Assembly (NCBI GenBank): GCA_020284085.1
Contig: JACEVL010000341.1
Span: forward strand, 1,107,377 to 1,171,376
Reading direction: 5' to 3'
Source: Aporrectodea caliginosa
Taxonomy: Eukaryota > Annelida > Clitellata > Crassiclitellata > Lumbricidae
DNA length: 64,000 bases
Below the pieces are notes generated by a model that worked only from the letters and a program-made list of their open reading frames with translations, searched no databases and was not told the DNA's origin. Below, one piece after another: positions 1 through 12,296 of this stretch. A program made the translations under genes and the position numbers. The number at the start of each line of letters is the position of its first letter. Positions within the stretch are counted from its first letter, which is position 1.

Positions 1-660
1 CAAATTATTACCGTATCTATTCGAAAAGTCAGCATTTGATCGGAAGTATACATAAGCACAGACATCATAGATGGTCTGACTAATTTGCAACAGACCCATA
101 TGTTGGCAAGTAAGTAGTAGTGCAAAGATTTATGTACGGTAACGGAGTGGACATTATTTAGGGTAACAGCTAAAAAAATGCATTTATCCATAATAAGTAC
201 TGTTTAATTTAATGACAAGCTTATTAAATGAAACGCGTTTCAATGCTGTTTACGAATCACATTAAGTTCTTGAAAACCTAATATTTGTAGTCGTATTTCT
301 ATAATGTTATTTTCGACCCTGTGTGAAAGTGACGGTAACGGAGTGGAAATTTTTTAATTCAAACGCAGCAGATAAAATAAACAGTAAAGCATATATCCAA
401 TATAACTATGGAAACAACAATCTCCTCAATAGTAAATTCATAAAAATAAATGATTTGAAAAAATTATGGCGAGGTTTATTTCAAAAATCGTCGTCACAAC
501 AGAAATGTCTAATTTATCTAATAGTGGAAATTACTCAAATTTGAAGGTATGTTTACAGCTACGCAATCTGAATTATCCGATATAGGCCCCTAATATGCTG
601 TAATCGGGCAAATCTTTCTAGGCCTATAGGTTTTAGTATATGCCAAACATGGCAAACTGT
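1..660. other. AT-rich stretch with no recognised gene
   Basis: I see no exon, repeat array or recognisable mobile-element protein here. The only internal structure noted is a 15-bp motif, CGGTAACGGAGTGGA, present twice in the same orientation at 137-151 and 333-347. It could be a remnant of a dispersed repeat. The open frame at 323-544 has no family resemblance that I can see. Confidence 0.5.
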
Positions 661-682
661 TTTTTAATTTTCTCCAGACGAA

Positions 683-888
<206 letters not shown>

Positions 889-1180
889 ACTTTCACCAGC
901 CAGGAAAGAGACGAATATTTTACATTCTAAATTATAAAAAATAATAATAATAGTTAACCACAGAAGTATACTGCCCACCCTCTTCTTTTCCGCAACGCTT
1001 CATACCGATGGCTTCCCCTCGGGGTAACCTAATTATCTTAAAACTAATGATGTTATTTTATTCCTTTTTTCTTCTTAGAAAGTTTCATAAATTGACGCAT
1101 AAGGCATGATAAAACATGAAACATACTTTGTGAGCTACTTAAAACGCGCTATATTATGTGTCTTCTTTCTTTCTCCTCCG

Positions 1181-1340
1181 TCAAGTATTCGCTGACGATG
1201 AGGCTCTAACAAAACTTCTCCATTTCGGTCGGTCTCTTGCGAGTTCTATTGCCCTTCTTAAGTCCCATCCTCTGTCTTCTATGTCCTCCAGTACGTTATC
1301 TATCCATCTTTTCTTCTGACGTCCTCTCTGCTCCTCCTTA
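1181..1340 (-). pseudogene. LINE 3' fragment (end of reverse-transcriptase ORF)
   Basis: Reading the minus strand gives an open stretch ending in TGA at 1183-1181. It contains GRQKKRWIDNVLEDIED, then a tryptophan-containing helix and KWRSFVR. This is the tail typical of the C-terminus of non-LTR retrotransposon reverse transcriptases. No catalytic domain is present, so this is a 5'-truncated copy. Confidence 0.6.
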
Positions 1341-1342
1341 CA

Positions 1343-1883
1343 CATAATATACATAACAAGAAATGTGTATAATCAGGGAATATGTATGTAGGCTACCCTA
1401 GGGTGTATGCATTACCCTAGGGAATGTGTATAATCAGGGTGTGTATATATATAATGTATTTCTAACCCTAACCTTTACCCTAACCCCAGCATGCATATTA
1501 TGTGTAATAATATGTAATTATATGTATTATTATACATAATACATATAATTATACATACACTGTACATGCAGACATACACAAATGTTTCAGGGAATGTGTT
1601 TAATCAGGGAATATGTATATACCCTGAAGTTTCAGGGAATGTGTATTCTCAGGGTAGGTGTATATGCCCTGGAAATTTAGATTTAGCGTTAGGTTTAGGA
1701 TTAGGGGAGAGGGTTAGGGGTTATGGTTATGATTCTGGTTAGGGGTTAGGGTAAAGGTTAGGGTTAGAAATACATTATATATACACACCCTGATTATACA
1801 CATTCCCTAGGGTAATGCATACACCTAGGGTAGCCTACATACATATTCCCTGATTATACACATTTCTTGTAACATACAATATA
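1343..1883. repeat. Fold-back element with ~145-bp inverted arms
   Basis: The left arm at about 1343-1487 and the right arm at about 1742-1883 are reverse complements with few differences, separated by about 250 bp. The inner ends of both arms carry telomere-like CCCTAA/TTAGGG runs (AACCCTAACCTTTACCC and its complement). Within each arm the motif AATCAGGG recurs. No ORF is present. It resembles a fold-back type MITE; I see no clear target duplication. Confidence 0.7.
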
Positions 1884-2548
<665 letters not shown>

Positions 2549-2763
2549 GGACGTCGCATTTCAGTTGTCTCTGGAGATCAACGGGAAACTAAATTTCTGT
2601 TCCAACGTCTTTCCATCTGTGTGCAGCGCCACAATGCCACTGCATTCAGAGGCACATTCCGGATGGCTGTGTAAACTGGGACGAGGCCTGATTTCTCGGA
2701 GGACGTTTTTTACTCCTAACCTACTATTTTGTTCCTGAGGGATTATTTCTACCTCGGGTAAAA

Positions 2764-2834
2764 AAAATAATAATTATTATTATTATTATTGTTATTATTA
2801 TAATAGTTATTATTATAATGTTATTATTATAATA

Positions 2835-2899
<65 letters not shown>

Positions 2900-2925
2900 T
2901 ACTATTATAATTATTATAATTATTA
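2764..2925. repeat. (ATT)n microsatellite
   Basis: An ATT/TTA trinucleotide run with a few GTT and ATAATA interruptions at its left side. It is complementary to the run at 2426-2547. Confidence 0.95.
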
Positions 2926-2929
2926 TATG

Positions 2930-3547
2930 TAATATGAACAGGTGTGTCTAAGGTCTGCATATTATATGATGTGTAAGAGTTATGTTAGTCGGCCAACGCC
3001 ACTGTATATATATATATATGCTTTAGTTAATCGGGCGGCTAGTGAGCGCCCGGCTTAAGTAAACATTATTGACTGAAGGTAGATGGTTATTGCACGTGCG
3101 AATAGCGCGCGAAAAACTGAAATTGCTGATGATAGTTGGTTTTAATACAGTAGAGAGAACTATATGTAATAAGAAGGAAATGTTAAGAGTTACAATTGAG
3201 TTATGTTGACGAAGAACATTTGCATTGAACTGTGAAGTGAAATTTAAAAAAACACTGTGTTTGAAATAAGAAGAAATATTCAAAATAACAGTGTCAATAT
3301 AACTATAACAACAGTCTAGCGAAAGTTGAGCGACCTATACATAGCAGTAAGGAAAAGTACTTGAGATAGGTCACTAAGGCAGACGAGTTGGTGACATATT
3401 TTGGCGGCAGCGTCGGCGGGATAAGGATCAACAACGTCGGAGATTCGAAAGCATTGCAGAGAAGACTGGTGATTAGTAGTGAATACGCATTCGAGTCATC
3501 GATAAATCTGCGCTTTCGAACGCTTCAACGTCGATAGGTATATACGT
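2930..3547. other. Possible solo LTR followed by primer-site-like sequence
   Basis: No gene. Near its right end, at about 3399-3420, the sequence TTGGCGGCAGCG follows GTGACATAT. A closely similar junction occurs at about 6120-6140 just before a retroelement gag. The shared junction suggests that 3' LTR-edge and primer-binding-like sequence from a related LTR element lies here. LTR boundaries were not resolved. Confidence 0.3.
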
Positions 3548-5345
3548 TAGGGGTGTCCAAAATAAATGTTTTTTGGGAATTTAAATTTGCACACTCTCTA
3601 ATATTGTTGCCTATACAGAAGTAGAATTTCCTGCCAAATTTCAGGTCTCAATGTCAACGTTTGGCGGTTGCTCAATGAGGCTTAAGTTTCAACATATAAA
3701 AAGCCTCGCTATAATACTGCAATTCAATAGCAGCTGTGAACAAACAGAGCTTGAAACAAATGTGTCACTGATCAAATCATAGTTTTGAATCATAGGGGGA
3801 TTCGTAGGCTCACAGCTTTCAGTCAAAATTGTCATACTATTACTAACAATTAATATAGAGCCTTGCTGTTCCCAGTTCCTGGATGCTGTGAAATCTTGTA
3901 ATTAAGCTATCGAAGACTGTAAGCTGTATTAGCTTGTTTTAGCGACCATTTGCTATTCGCTTCCTGTTGTTCTCAACAACCTGTATTAACTTCTGCGTTT
4001 CTTGCTCTGATTTTGTGATCGATTGGTAAAATGCTAAGTCATTAACAACTTCCAGCGACTTGACGACTGTTATGCTGGTTGTCAGCGACGGTATCTCATT
4101 CCAGGCAGCTGGATCGTCGACTGACAAAGTATCTGTGCTTATTCCAACAGATTTCAAGGCAGCAGTTGAAGAGGAAGTCACCAGTTCGTGCAATGTCTTG
4201 CTCTTCAGCTAGTCATATGTTGCTTTAATCCTGCGAACGTTCCAGTCACTTCCACGCTGGATCATTGATTGAACCATTAACTATTATCTTCAATGGAAAC
4301 GAAACCTACACAGAAAATAATGACAGTGGCACAAGTTCAATGTACCACAGGTGGTTTTTAGCTTTTTAGTTGCAGCCTGTGACACACCTTGTTTATATCA
4401 GAGACTCAGAGTACTGTTTGATCATTTGGAACAGCAGCATTTAGTAAAATGCCGTATCGAATGAGATACCGTCGCTGACAGGCAAGAACATAATTATGTG
4501 CTGCAAAAATACAAAACTCTAAGATTCTCCAACTCGCTAGTGGTAAGCTTGAGTGCATCACGAAAGAGGTAGATTTAAGGCAATAAATAACGTTAGCCAT
4601 CCACCTTGCCATATGATAAGCTACTGGCGGCCAGAAGTGGTAATGTTTGGGAGTTTGGAGGGGACAGTCCGAAATAGAAGTGTAAGCTCGATCAATTCTT
4701 TGTAATCTTCTCGTGGTAAATACGCAGTGCTGTCTGACAGGAAAGCTTGCAAGAATGAACACACTTCTTTGCGAAGCTGTAGTAGCAGCAGCTGCAGCAC
4801 GTTATCAAGTCGGGTGTCATTCAAAGATTTGTAGTTGGCTTGGTTGATGTTTGATCAAAACTTTTAAATCTGTTGAAAAGAGCAATGTTTGGTCCATCAC
4901 TGGCTGTCACGAATTTCCTTGCAGCTATATCATTTCTTCCTTAGGGATTGGTAAAGACAATCGATAGTCTGGCCTAAGGTCCAGTATATTTAGACACCTG
5001 AATATTAGCCTAGCGTTGTAAATATAAACGTATATAAAGACAGTTGATATTTCATATCGTATAATTCCGTATAATGATCAACTCGATTCTTCATTGTGTA
5101 CTTGACTGCCATGTACATTCCAGAAGTCAGTTCATCAACTGAAAACTGCCTCTGCCTACTTTCATCCAAAATATATAACGATAAAGGGTTGATTTTGGTA
5201 CGTCTAACAATTCAGCTGCGTGACAGACGATACGACCATCCTTTCCCAGTTCTATCGCTGCCTTCATTGTCGATGGACAATGAAGGCAGCGTTGTAAATA
5301 TAAACGTATATAAAGACAGTTTAACATATATATTTAGACACCTAG
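3548..5345 (-). mobile_element. Relic of an unclassified DNA transposon
   Basis: On the minus strand, broken reading frames follow one another. First comes a helix-turn-helix psq-like stretch (about 5276-5165; AAELLDVPKSTLYRYI). Then comes a stretch starting near 4824 with LRKEVCSFLQAF and YLPREDYKELIEL, continuing in other frames with AYHMARWMA. The last frame, 4193-3939, ends with KSEQETQKLIQVVENNRKR. The last part resembles the ORF in the element at 43598-45053. The left edge TTAGGGGTGTCC resembles the termini of that element, and an imperfect complement (GACACCTA) occurs near 5338. Several stops and frameshifts show it is dead. I do not recognise the transposase superfamily. Confidence 0.5.
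5011..5342. repeat. Duplicated ~32-bp TATA-containing motif
   Basis: The sequence GCGTTGTAAATATAAACG followed by TATATAAAGACAG occurs at about 5013 and again at about 5291. A copy of TATTTAGACACCT lies beside each (4986 and 5328). It may be a partial duplication of one transposon terminus. Confidence 0.6.
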
Positions 5346-5469
5346 AATATCGAATAGAGAACTATATATATAAAGAAGGGGTCGATGACAAATCGGTGGC
5401 CGTGGGGTCCAAAGGGATGGGCCGTCAACGAAACTTGGAAAGGAGAAACAGGTGACTCTGGGCAGACGA

Positions 5470-5790
5470 AGGTCGGGGCTCGAACGCGTCAGGTCGACGC
5501 AAGAGAAGCACTCTCGAGGTTTCGAACGAAGGCAAGCTGCCTGACTTCGAACGAGCCAGGTCTACGACGCCGGAAGTACGCTGTCGGTCTCTGAACGCGA
5601 CAGGTCTACGACGCCGGAAGCAAGCTGTCGATCTCTGAACGCGACAGGTCTACGACGCCGGAAGCAAGCTGTCGGTCTTCGAACGCGACAGGTCTACGAC
5701 GCCGGAAGCAAGCTGTCGGTCCTCGAACGCGACAGGTCTACGACGACGGAAGAAAGCGGTCTATCTTCGAACGGGTCAGGTCTCTCGACG
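5470..5790. repeat. 44-bp GC-rich tandem repeat, probably inside an LTR
   Basis: Units starting with GAACGCGACAGGTCTACGAC recur at about 5593, 5637, 5681 and 5725, with more degenerate units on both sides. This is a 44-bp period. The array lies between the transposon relic and a retroelement gag, in the place expected for a 5' LTR (roughly 5350-6121). Confidence 0.8.
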
Positions 5791-6120
5791 TTTTCCTCAT
5801 GCACTGGCTTCCCTGCGGATGAACAATGGTCGACGAACTGTGAGTCTCGCATATTGTTGGGGAAGGGGAAAACCTGGGAAGGGAAACGGTCATCGACCGG
5901 GGGAAAGTAAAAGTAACATAGAGTAATTTAGAGACGTAAACTCGTATGAAAGTGACCACTACTTCTATCTTTTTAATTTTGACAGTTGATTTGTATATGT
6001 TTTGTTTTGCTGGCAGAAAAACAACTGCTTATTACCTTACCAAAATAGTTTCTTCATTGTCTCAAAACTCCTCGCCATAACTGACGAGGCATAACTTGAC
6101 CATTCTCAAAACAACTCGTG

Positions 6121-8605
6121 ACAATGTTTGGTGGCAGCGGTGGGATGGTTAGTTTGTTTTGAGAGGTGTAGACTATAGTGGGTAGCGGGAGTTTAGCCAG
6201 GCGGTCTTAATTGCTGATATATCTTGAGTGGGTAACATTAATGTGACTATAGGTCTAGCCTAATTAAGGTACATTTATATGTAGGCCTACAGATAATAAG
6301 ACTAACGGTAGATGCAAGATAAATATATTTTGGAATATCAATAGACATTAGAAGCTAGACTAAATACAGTGGCCGCATATATGTTGCGTGATTTGATTAA
6401 CCTGTTCTCTTTAAAAGCCAGCGTTTTTATAATTAGAGATAAACAGGATTGCAGCAGTTTGCTTTCTAAATGGAGGAATGGGTAGCACTTGCAGAGAGAA
6501 GTGGACTCAAAGGAACGGATCTTCTAAACTATGTGCAGAACTGCAAGGCTGAAGAGGAGAAACGACAGTAGAAAATTTACGAAAGAGAGGATAGAGTGGC
6601 AGAACGGGAATTGAAGAGATTAGAATTGGATAAACAGTCGAAAGCTGAAGAGGCAGCGCGAGAAAATCAGAAGCTCGAAATGGAGAAAGACTCGGAGCAA
6701 CGAAAAATAGAATTGGACATAAAGGCTAAGGCAGAAGCGCATGCTCAGGCATTAGAATTACAAAGAGCACAACATGAACAAGCGATGGAGTTAGAAAACT
6801 TAAGCGTGAGCTTGGATCCGCAAAGCTGGTTTTTAATAGTCAGAGCGCTAGTGTACAAGGTAACTCGGAGGAAGAAGAGGATCAGGAAGAAAACGAGCAG
6901 GCAGCAGGGAGGACAATTAACGCTCGTAAAGGACCAAAGTTACCGTCATTTGAAGATGGAAAAGACGACATGGATGCATACTTGCGACCTTTGAAAAATA
7001 TGCAACTATTAGAGGGTGGAACCGACAAGAATGGGCAGTTTATTTAGCAGCACTGTTGAAAGGACGTGCCCTTGAAGTATACTCGCGTCTTCCTCCAGAA
7101 TTGTATGATGATTACAGTGCCTTGAAGGACGCTCTACTCAAGAGATACCAGATGACTGAGGAGGGTTTTCGCAAGCGATTCTACAATAATATTGTAAACC
7201 TGAAAACGTTGAATCACCTCAACAGTTCATTACAAGGCTTGATAGTTATTTGATGAGATGGGTTGAACTGGCCAAAAACTTCGCAGGACTTCGACGGGTT
7301 AAAGAGTCTGCTGGTCAAGGAACAGTATCTTGCAGTTGTTAGTCGGGAGCTGGCAATATTTTTGAGAGAGAGGGCGCCAAAAGATTTACAGGAACTGGCT
7401 AAATTGGCAGAACAGTACACTGAAGCTCATCAAGAAAAATCCAAACAGTCTATCCAACAGAAGTGGTGGAAGCTACTGGAAATTTTGAGAGAAAATTTTT
7501 CAGACCAGAAGCAAATAGAGGAAAAGAAAGACAAGTCGAAGGATATCAGATATGGTCAAAGGATAGAAGATGTTACCTTTGTGACCAACCCGGACATCTA
7601 TTTCAAAACTGGAAGTTTCGACCAAATACAATACAGAAAGCAGCCGGATTACAGAGTTCCTGGAGAACTAGAAGCCGATGATCCAAGCAGAAAAGAAAAT
7701 CGACGAATGAAGAAAAGGAAGAAAATCGAGAGTTGTCTCCTGATACAGAGAGGAAGAAGGAACGAACGAATACGACTAGTACCAATCTCAAGATATCTGT
7801 GGAATCAGGTGAAAAAGGTGTATGCGGTAATAGGTGTCAAGCCTTGGAAAATTTGGAAAATTATGAGGACGTAGAGTTAAAGTGTGGTTGTAAAGCACAC
7901 GTGATTGCCGAAGCCTGTAGAACGAAGAAGTCGGAATTCGACATGACAACGACGGTAGGTTATGTTGGAGATAAGAAGGTGAAGGTTCTTCGTGACACTG
8001 GATGCTCATCAGTGGTTCTTGCTAGACGACTTGTGGACGATAATCAGATGACAGGAAAGTACGAATTCTGCATACTGATTGACAAGACTATACGAAAGGT
8101 TCAAACAGCGATTATAGATGTCAAATCGACATATTTTACCGGGAAGGTGAAAGCGCTGTGCATGAAGGAGACCTTGTATGATCTCATCATAGGCAACGTA
8201 CCGGGAGCAAGGCTAACGCCTACAGATGAAGATAGAAAGATAGAAATGCAGGAACAGGAGTTAAAAACAAAGGACGCTACGAAGGCAGAAGATCAAAGTA
8301 ATGTGTTGGCTGCTGTGGAAACGCGAGGCATAAAAGCAAAAGGGAAAGAGTTGATGAAACCTTTACATGTTCCGGAGTTTCGAGCAAGTGACATGACAGT
8401 AGAATCTTTGAAGAAAGAACAGGAGGAGGATACATCTTTGAAGAAATTCTGGGAATATGCACAACAAGGAAAGACAGTATATGGGAGGGGCAGAGGAGCG
8501 CGTCGTACGGGGGGGAGATTTTATAAGCCATTTTCTTGCACATATCACGCGTTCTCAATTAAAACTGGAAGTTGGATTGATGAAAATAATTATTTGCTTA
8601 AATAG
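6121..8605 (+). pseudogene. Decayed Gmr1-like Ty3/gypsy retroelement (gag and protease)
   Basis: A gag begins at about 6470 (MEEWVALAERSG), with a long charged coiled-coil stretch. It is followed by the SCAN-related capsid region (GRALEVYSRLPPELYDDY near 7059, TEEGFRKRF near 7154, WVELAKNF in another frame) and a zinc-knuckle relic (CYLCDQPGHLFQNW, final Cys lost). An aspartic protease then carries the catalytic DTG in LRDTGCSSVV (about 7986), with YDLIIGNVPGAR downstream. A short post-protease segment ends near 8605, and reverse transcriptase and integrase are missing. An in-frame TAG near 6569 and several frameshifts interrupt it. SCAN domains are known to derive from Gmr1-like gag. The primer-site-like TTTGGTGGCAGCGGTGGGA precedes it at about 6126. 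Confidence 0.8.
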
Positions 8606-8905
8606 AATTGGGATTGATTAAAGGAATTCTTTGCTTAAATGGAAGTAGGCCTACGATTGATAAAAGAAAGTCTTTGCTTAAATAGGAATTGGATTGATGA
8701 AACTAATTCTTTACCTAAATAGAAGATGGATTGATGAAACTAATTCTTTGCTTAAATAGCAAAATTATTTTCATCAATCCCACTTCTAGTTTCATAAAAA
8801 ACTTTTTTCATCAATCCAACACATACTTTAAAAAATTATTTTCGTCAATCCAACTCATATAATTATTTAAGGAAGAGTTATTATCCTCAATCCAACATCA
8901 ATTGT
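8565..8905. repeat. ~35-bp minisatellite in fold-back arrangement
   Basis: Imperfect units with GGATTGATGAAA, AATTCTTTGC and TTAAATAGAAG run in the forward direction to about 8760. They then run as reverse complements (TTTTCATCAATCCCAC and similar) to about 8905. The same unit reappears at 15795-15970 and at the right end of the window. Confidence 0.8.
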
Positions 8906-8984
8906 ATGTATTTTGGGCACCTGCCGATAGGCTTAATTGGCTAGCAATCCTTTTATTGGTCAACGAGAAATAAATTATCGATTC

Positions 8985-9125
8985 TGTTTGACGAACAGTC
9001 CGTTGACGAATCGTCCGTTGACGAATCGTCCACTTGACGAACAGTCCTTGACGAACAGTCCGTTGACGAACAGTCCTTGACGAACAGTCCGTTGACGAAT
9101 CGTCCGTTGACGAAATGTCCGCATA
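8985..9125. repeat. 15-16-bp tandem repeat
   Basis: About nine units of TTGACGAACAGTCCG or the variant TTGACGAATCGTCCG are arranged in tandem. Two unit types alternate irregularly. Confidence 0.9.
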
Positions 9126-9623
9126 CCGTTTAAACGACAAATTCATAGAAATACGCCAATAGAAATTTTAATGAACAATGTTGATATCGAGAGAGAAAGC
9201 GGACAGAGAGAAAAGACACGTGCACAACATCTTCGCCACAACGGAAAGGCTAAGATATCCTGTTTACTTAAATAAGCCATATTTGCATAATTTATCGGGT
9301 AATGGGTTGACCATGATTTTAAGAATCCTCGAAGAGAGCTTCCTCGATATCTGGCGGCGTTGCTTTTGGTGTTACGTACCAGTTGCTTCATCAAAATCAA
9401 GTGCAGACCGTTATCCTTTTTCAATGGCGATGTTTACATCTTGTAGGCCTAACGACCGGTGAGGTCAATCCTTTTTACAATAAAAATTATTGTCTCAGAC
9501 AAGAGTTCGCGCCAATAGCAAAGGAAAACACTGTGCAGCGAGAACAGAAAGTACAGATGAATATAACTAAGAACTGATGTTATAATATAAGATTTAATGT
9601 GTATATTTGCATATAGCGAGAGG

Positions 9624-9664
9624 GAGAGAGAGATCGGGGGAGAGGAGGACGAAGAGATAGAGTG

Positions 9665-9717
<53 letters not shown>

Positions 9718-10658
9718 AGATAGCAGCAGACATACAGACAGTCAGAGACAGACAGAGACAGAAAGAGAAAAGAAAGTGACAGAGAGGGAGAGACAGACAG
9801 GCAGTCAGAGCGAGATAGAGATAGGGAGAAATAGAGAGAGACAGAAACGAGACACAGACAGAGACAGACAAACAGACAGAGACAGACAGACAAGACAGAT
9901 ACATACAGAGACAGAGAGAGACAGACAGAGACAAGCCGAGACAGAGAGAGACAGAGACAGACAGACAGACAGAGGCGAGACAGAGACAGACAGTCAGAGA
10001 CAGACAGAGACACAGAGAGAGAGACAGAGACAGAGACAGAGACAGACGGACAGACAGACAGAGGGATAGGCAGACAGAGACGAGACAGCGACAGAGACAG
10101 ACAGAGAGACGAGACCAGACAGAGACAGAGGCAGACAGAGACAGACAGAGACAGAGACAGAGAGAGACAGACAGACACAGACGAGACACAGACACAGACA
10201 GACAGACAGAGAGATACGGACAGAGTCGAGACCAGACATATACAAAGTCAGAGACAGACAGAGGGAGAGACAGACAGAGACAGACAGACAGACAGAGAGA
10301 CACACAAAGACGATACAGAGACACACAGTCAGACAAACAGACAGACAGAGACGAGACACAGACAGACAGACAGAGACGAGAATCACACACAGAGGACAGA
10401 CAGACAGATAGACAGACAGAGACAGATACAGAGACACATACAAAGACAGATAAGATACAGACAGACAGATAGAGAGGGATAGAGAGACAGACAGACAGAG
10501 ACAGACTGAGAGAGAGACAGAGAAAGAGAGAGACATACAGACAGAGACGAGAATCACAGAGAGAGAGAGACAGACAGACAGAGACAGATACAGAGACACT
10601 TACAGAGACAGATAAGATACAGACAGACCGACAGAGATGAAGAGAGAGACAGACAGAC

Positions 10659-10720
<62 letters not shown>

Positions 10721-10780
10721 GCAGACAGAGAGAGAGAGACGAGACAGAGACAGAGACATACAAAGAAAGAGACAGACTGC

Positions 10781-10828
<48 letters not shown>

Positions 10829-10905
10829 GACAGAGACAGAGACAGAGATAGAGACATACAAAGACAGAGACAGACAGAGACGTGACGAGACAGAGAGCAA
10901 GCAAA
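9624..10905. repeat. 1.28-kb GA/GACA microsatellite tract
   Basis: The plus strand is almost entirely A, G and C in GAGA and GACA repeats, with blocks of pure (GA)n at about 9665-9712 and 10670-10716. Long serine/leucine/valine-rich open frames on the minus strand and Arg/Glu/Asp/Gln-rich frames on the plus strand are by-products of the repeat. Confidence 0.97.
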
Positions 10906-11618
10906 CCGTTTTATTTGAGCCCTTTCACTGCACAATCAATCATGGTTTTTATATGTTAAAAACGGTCAAAACAAAATGAAAAACTGAAAAAGCTTCGTAT
11001 TTTTCCCAAAAATTAAAAACGGAGAAAAGGTGAACAAACCGAAAAGAAAATAATTTGACTTTGTTACATCTTGTAGTGCATTTTAAATTAAAAACCTTGT
11101 TTACACGGTTAATTTTAGCACAATTTTATTAGTAGGCACCAAGTAACATTGATCTACAACAATTATTTTCTTTTTATAAGTTTGGCTTGCTAAGAAATTG
11201 AGAAATGAAAATATTGAAATCTTTTCAAACTTAAAATGTAGGCTACATATGCTACATAAGTACACATAGGCCTAAGTCCACGCTGACATAAACAATTAAA
11301 AGTTAACTTTGTAAATATAGAGCGTAGGCCTACTTAATTAAAAATTGTACCAACGATTTTTACTTATAATTTATAAGAACTTGATGTGGAGTAATATCAG
11401 TCGGAGACTACTGTGTACAAATACAGCATTTTTGATAACTTAGAAATTCAAATAACTTTTATACATTTTATTTTCTGTACTGTGCAATTTATTTCTCAAC
11501 TGATGACATTAAATAGTGACGTAATTAGCTGAATCCATGAAAGTACATAGACAACGTAAGGGATATCAGAGAAAAATAAAATTAAACAAATAATAACAGA
11601 CAGTAAATAAATATGTAA
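10906..11618. other. AT-rich intergenic DNA
   Basis: No gene or classifiable repeat was found. Two TAGGCCTA palindromes occur near 11270 and 11327. Confidence 0.4.
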
Positions 11619-12049
11619 GGGGCCGTCCATAAAGTACGTCACGCTTTTTTTGACCATTTTGACTCCCCCTCCCCTGTCACAAACTGTCACAAAACTCGGA
11701 CCCCCCCTAAAGTACGTCACACTTTCCGAAAGCAAGGCTAATACATAAACAAGGCTTCGCAACAGCATTATTACTAGCGCTCCTAGCGAGAGGAATCGTG
11801 AAAACACATTCAGGAGATATGCATTTCATGCTATTTTGACATAAAACTAATTAAAATGTTTCAGAAAATTTTTGAAAATTATTTTTAAAGCTATGAAATT
11901 CTACTAAAAAATAAAAAATAAATTATAAATAAAATATAAAAAAATAAATGTGTGACGTCACACATGGCCTGACCCCTCCTTCTGTCACAAACTGTCACAC
12001 TTTCTTAAACCCCCTCCCCTGGAGCGTGACGTACTTTATGGACGGCCCC
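11619..12049. mobile_element. MITE with GGGGCCGTCCATAAAGTACG termini
   Basis: Terminal inverted repeats start GGGGCCGTCCATAAAGTACG at 11619 and end with the complement at 12049, over about 26 bp. A subterminal CTGTCACAAACTGTCACA is repeated in both halves. The flanks are compatible with a 2-3-bp TA/TAA duplication. It is 431 bp and has no transposase, so it is non-autonomous. A MITE with these ends is widespread in animal genomes; the superfamily cannot be assigned from this copy alone. Confidence 0.8.
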
Positions 12050-12296
12050 TAAATAGTTACATAAAAAATATAAAACGGAAAAAAGTTACGTAAATTAAAA
12101 AACGAAAAACCACGTTTTAACAACTGGTTTTTATATAATGTTTCTTTAAAAATTGTTAAATTAACCTCAACTCGTTAAGTCATACGTGTATTCATCACGT
12201 ATAAATTTTATACCCATTGAATTCTTTTCTAACTGCTACTATTCTTATTCTGGATAGTGATTTTTTTAATAAATTAAACCAATGCCCATTCAACTA

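Noticed and set aside
1460..1765. True interstitial telomere
   Set aside because: The TTAGGG-like runs are short and degenerate, and are part of the arms of an inverted repeat.
5096..5594. Plus-strand open frames over the transposon and LTR region
   Set aside because: They run antisense to the helix-turn-helix remnant and into the 44-bp repeat; no family similarity.
9449..10900. 483-residue Ser/Leu/Val/Cys-rich protein
   Set aside because: Translation of the GA/GACA microsatellite; all frames are long because stops cannot form.
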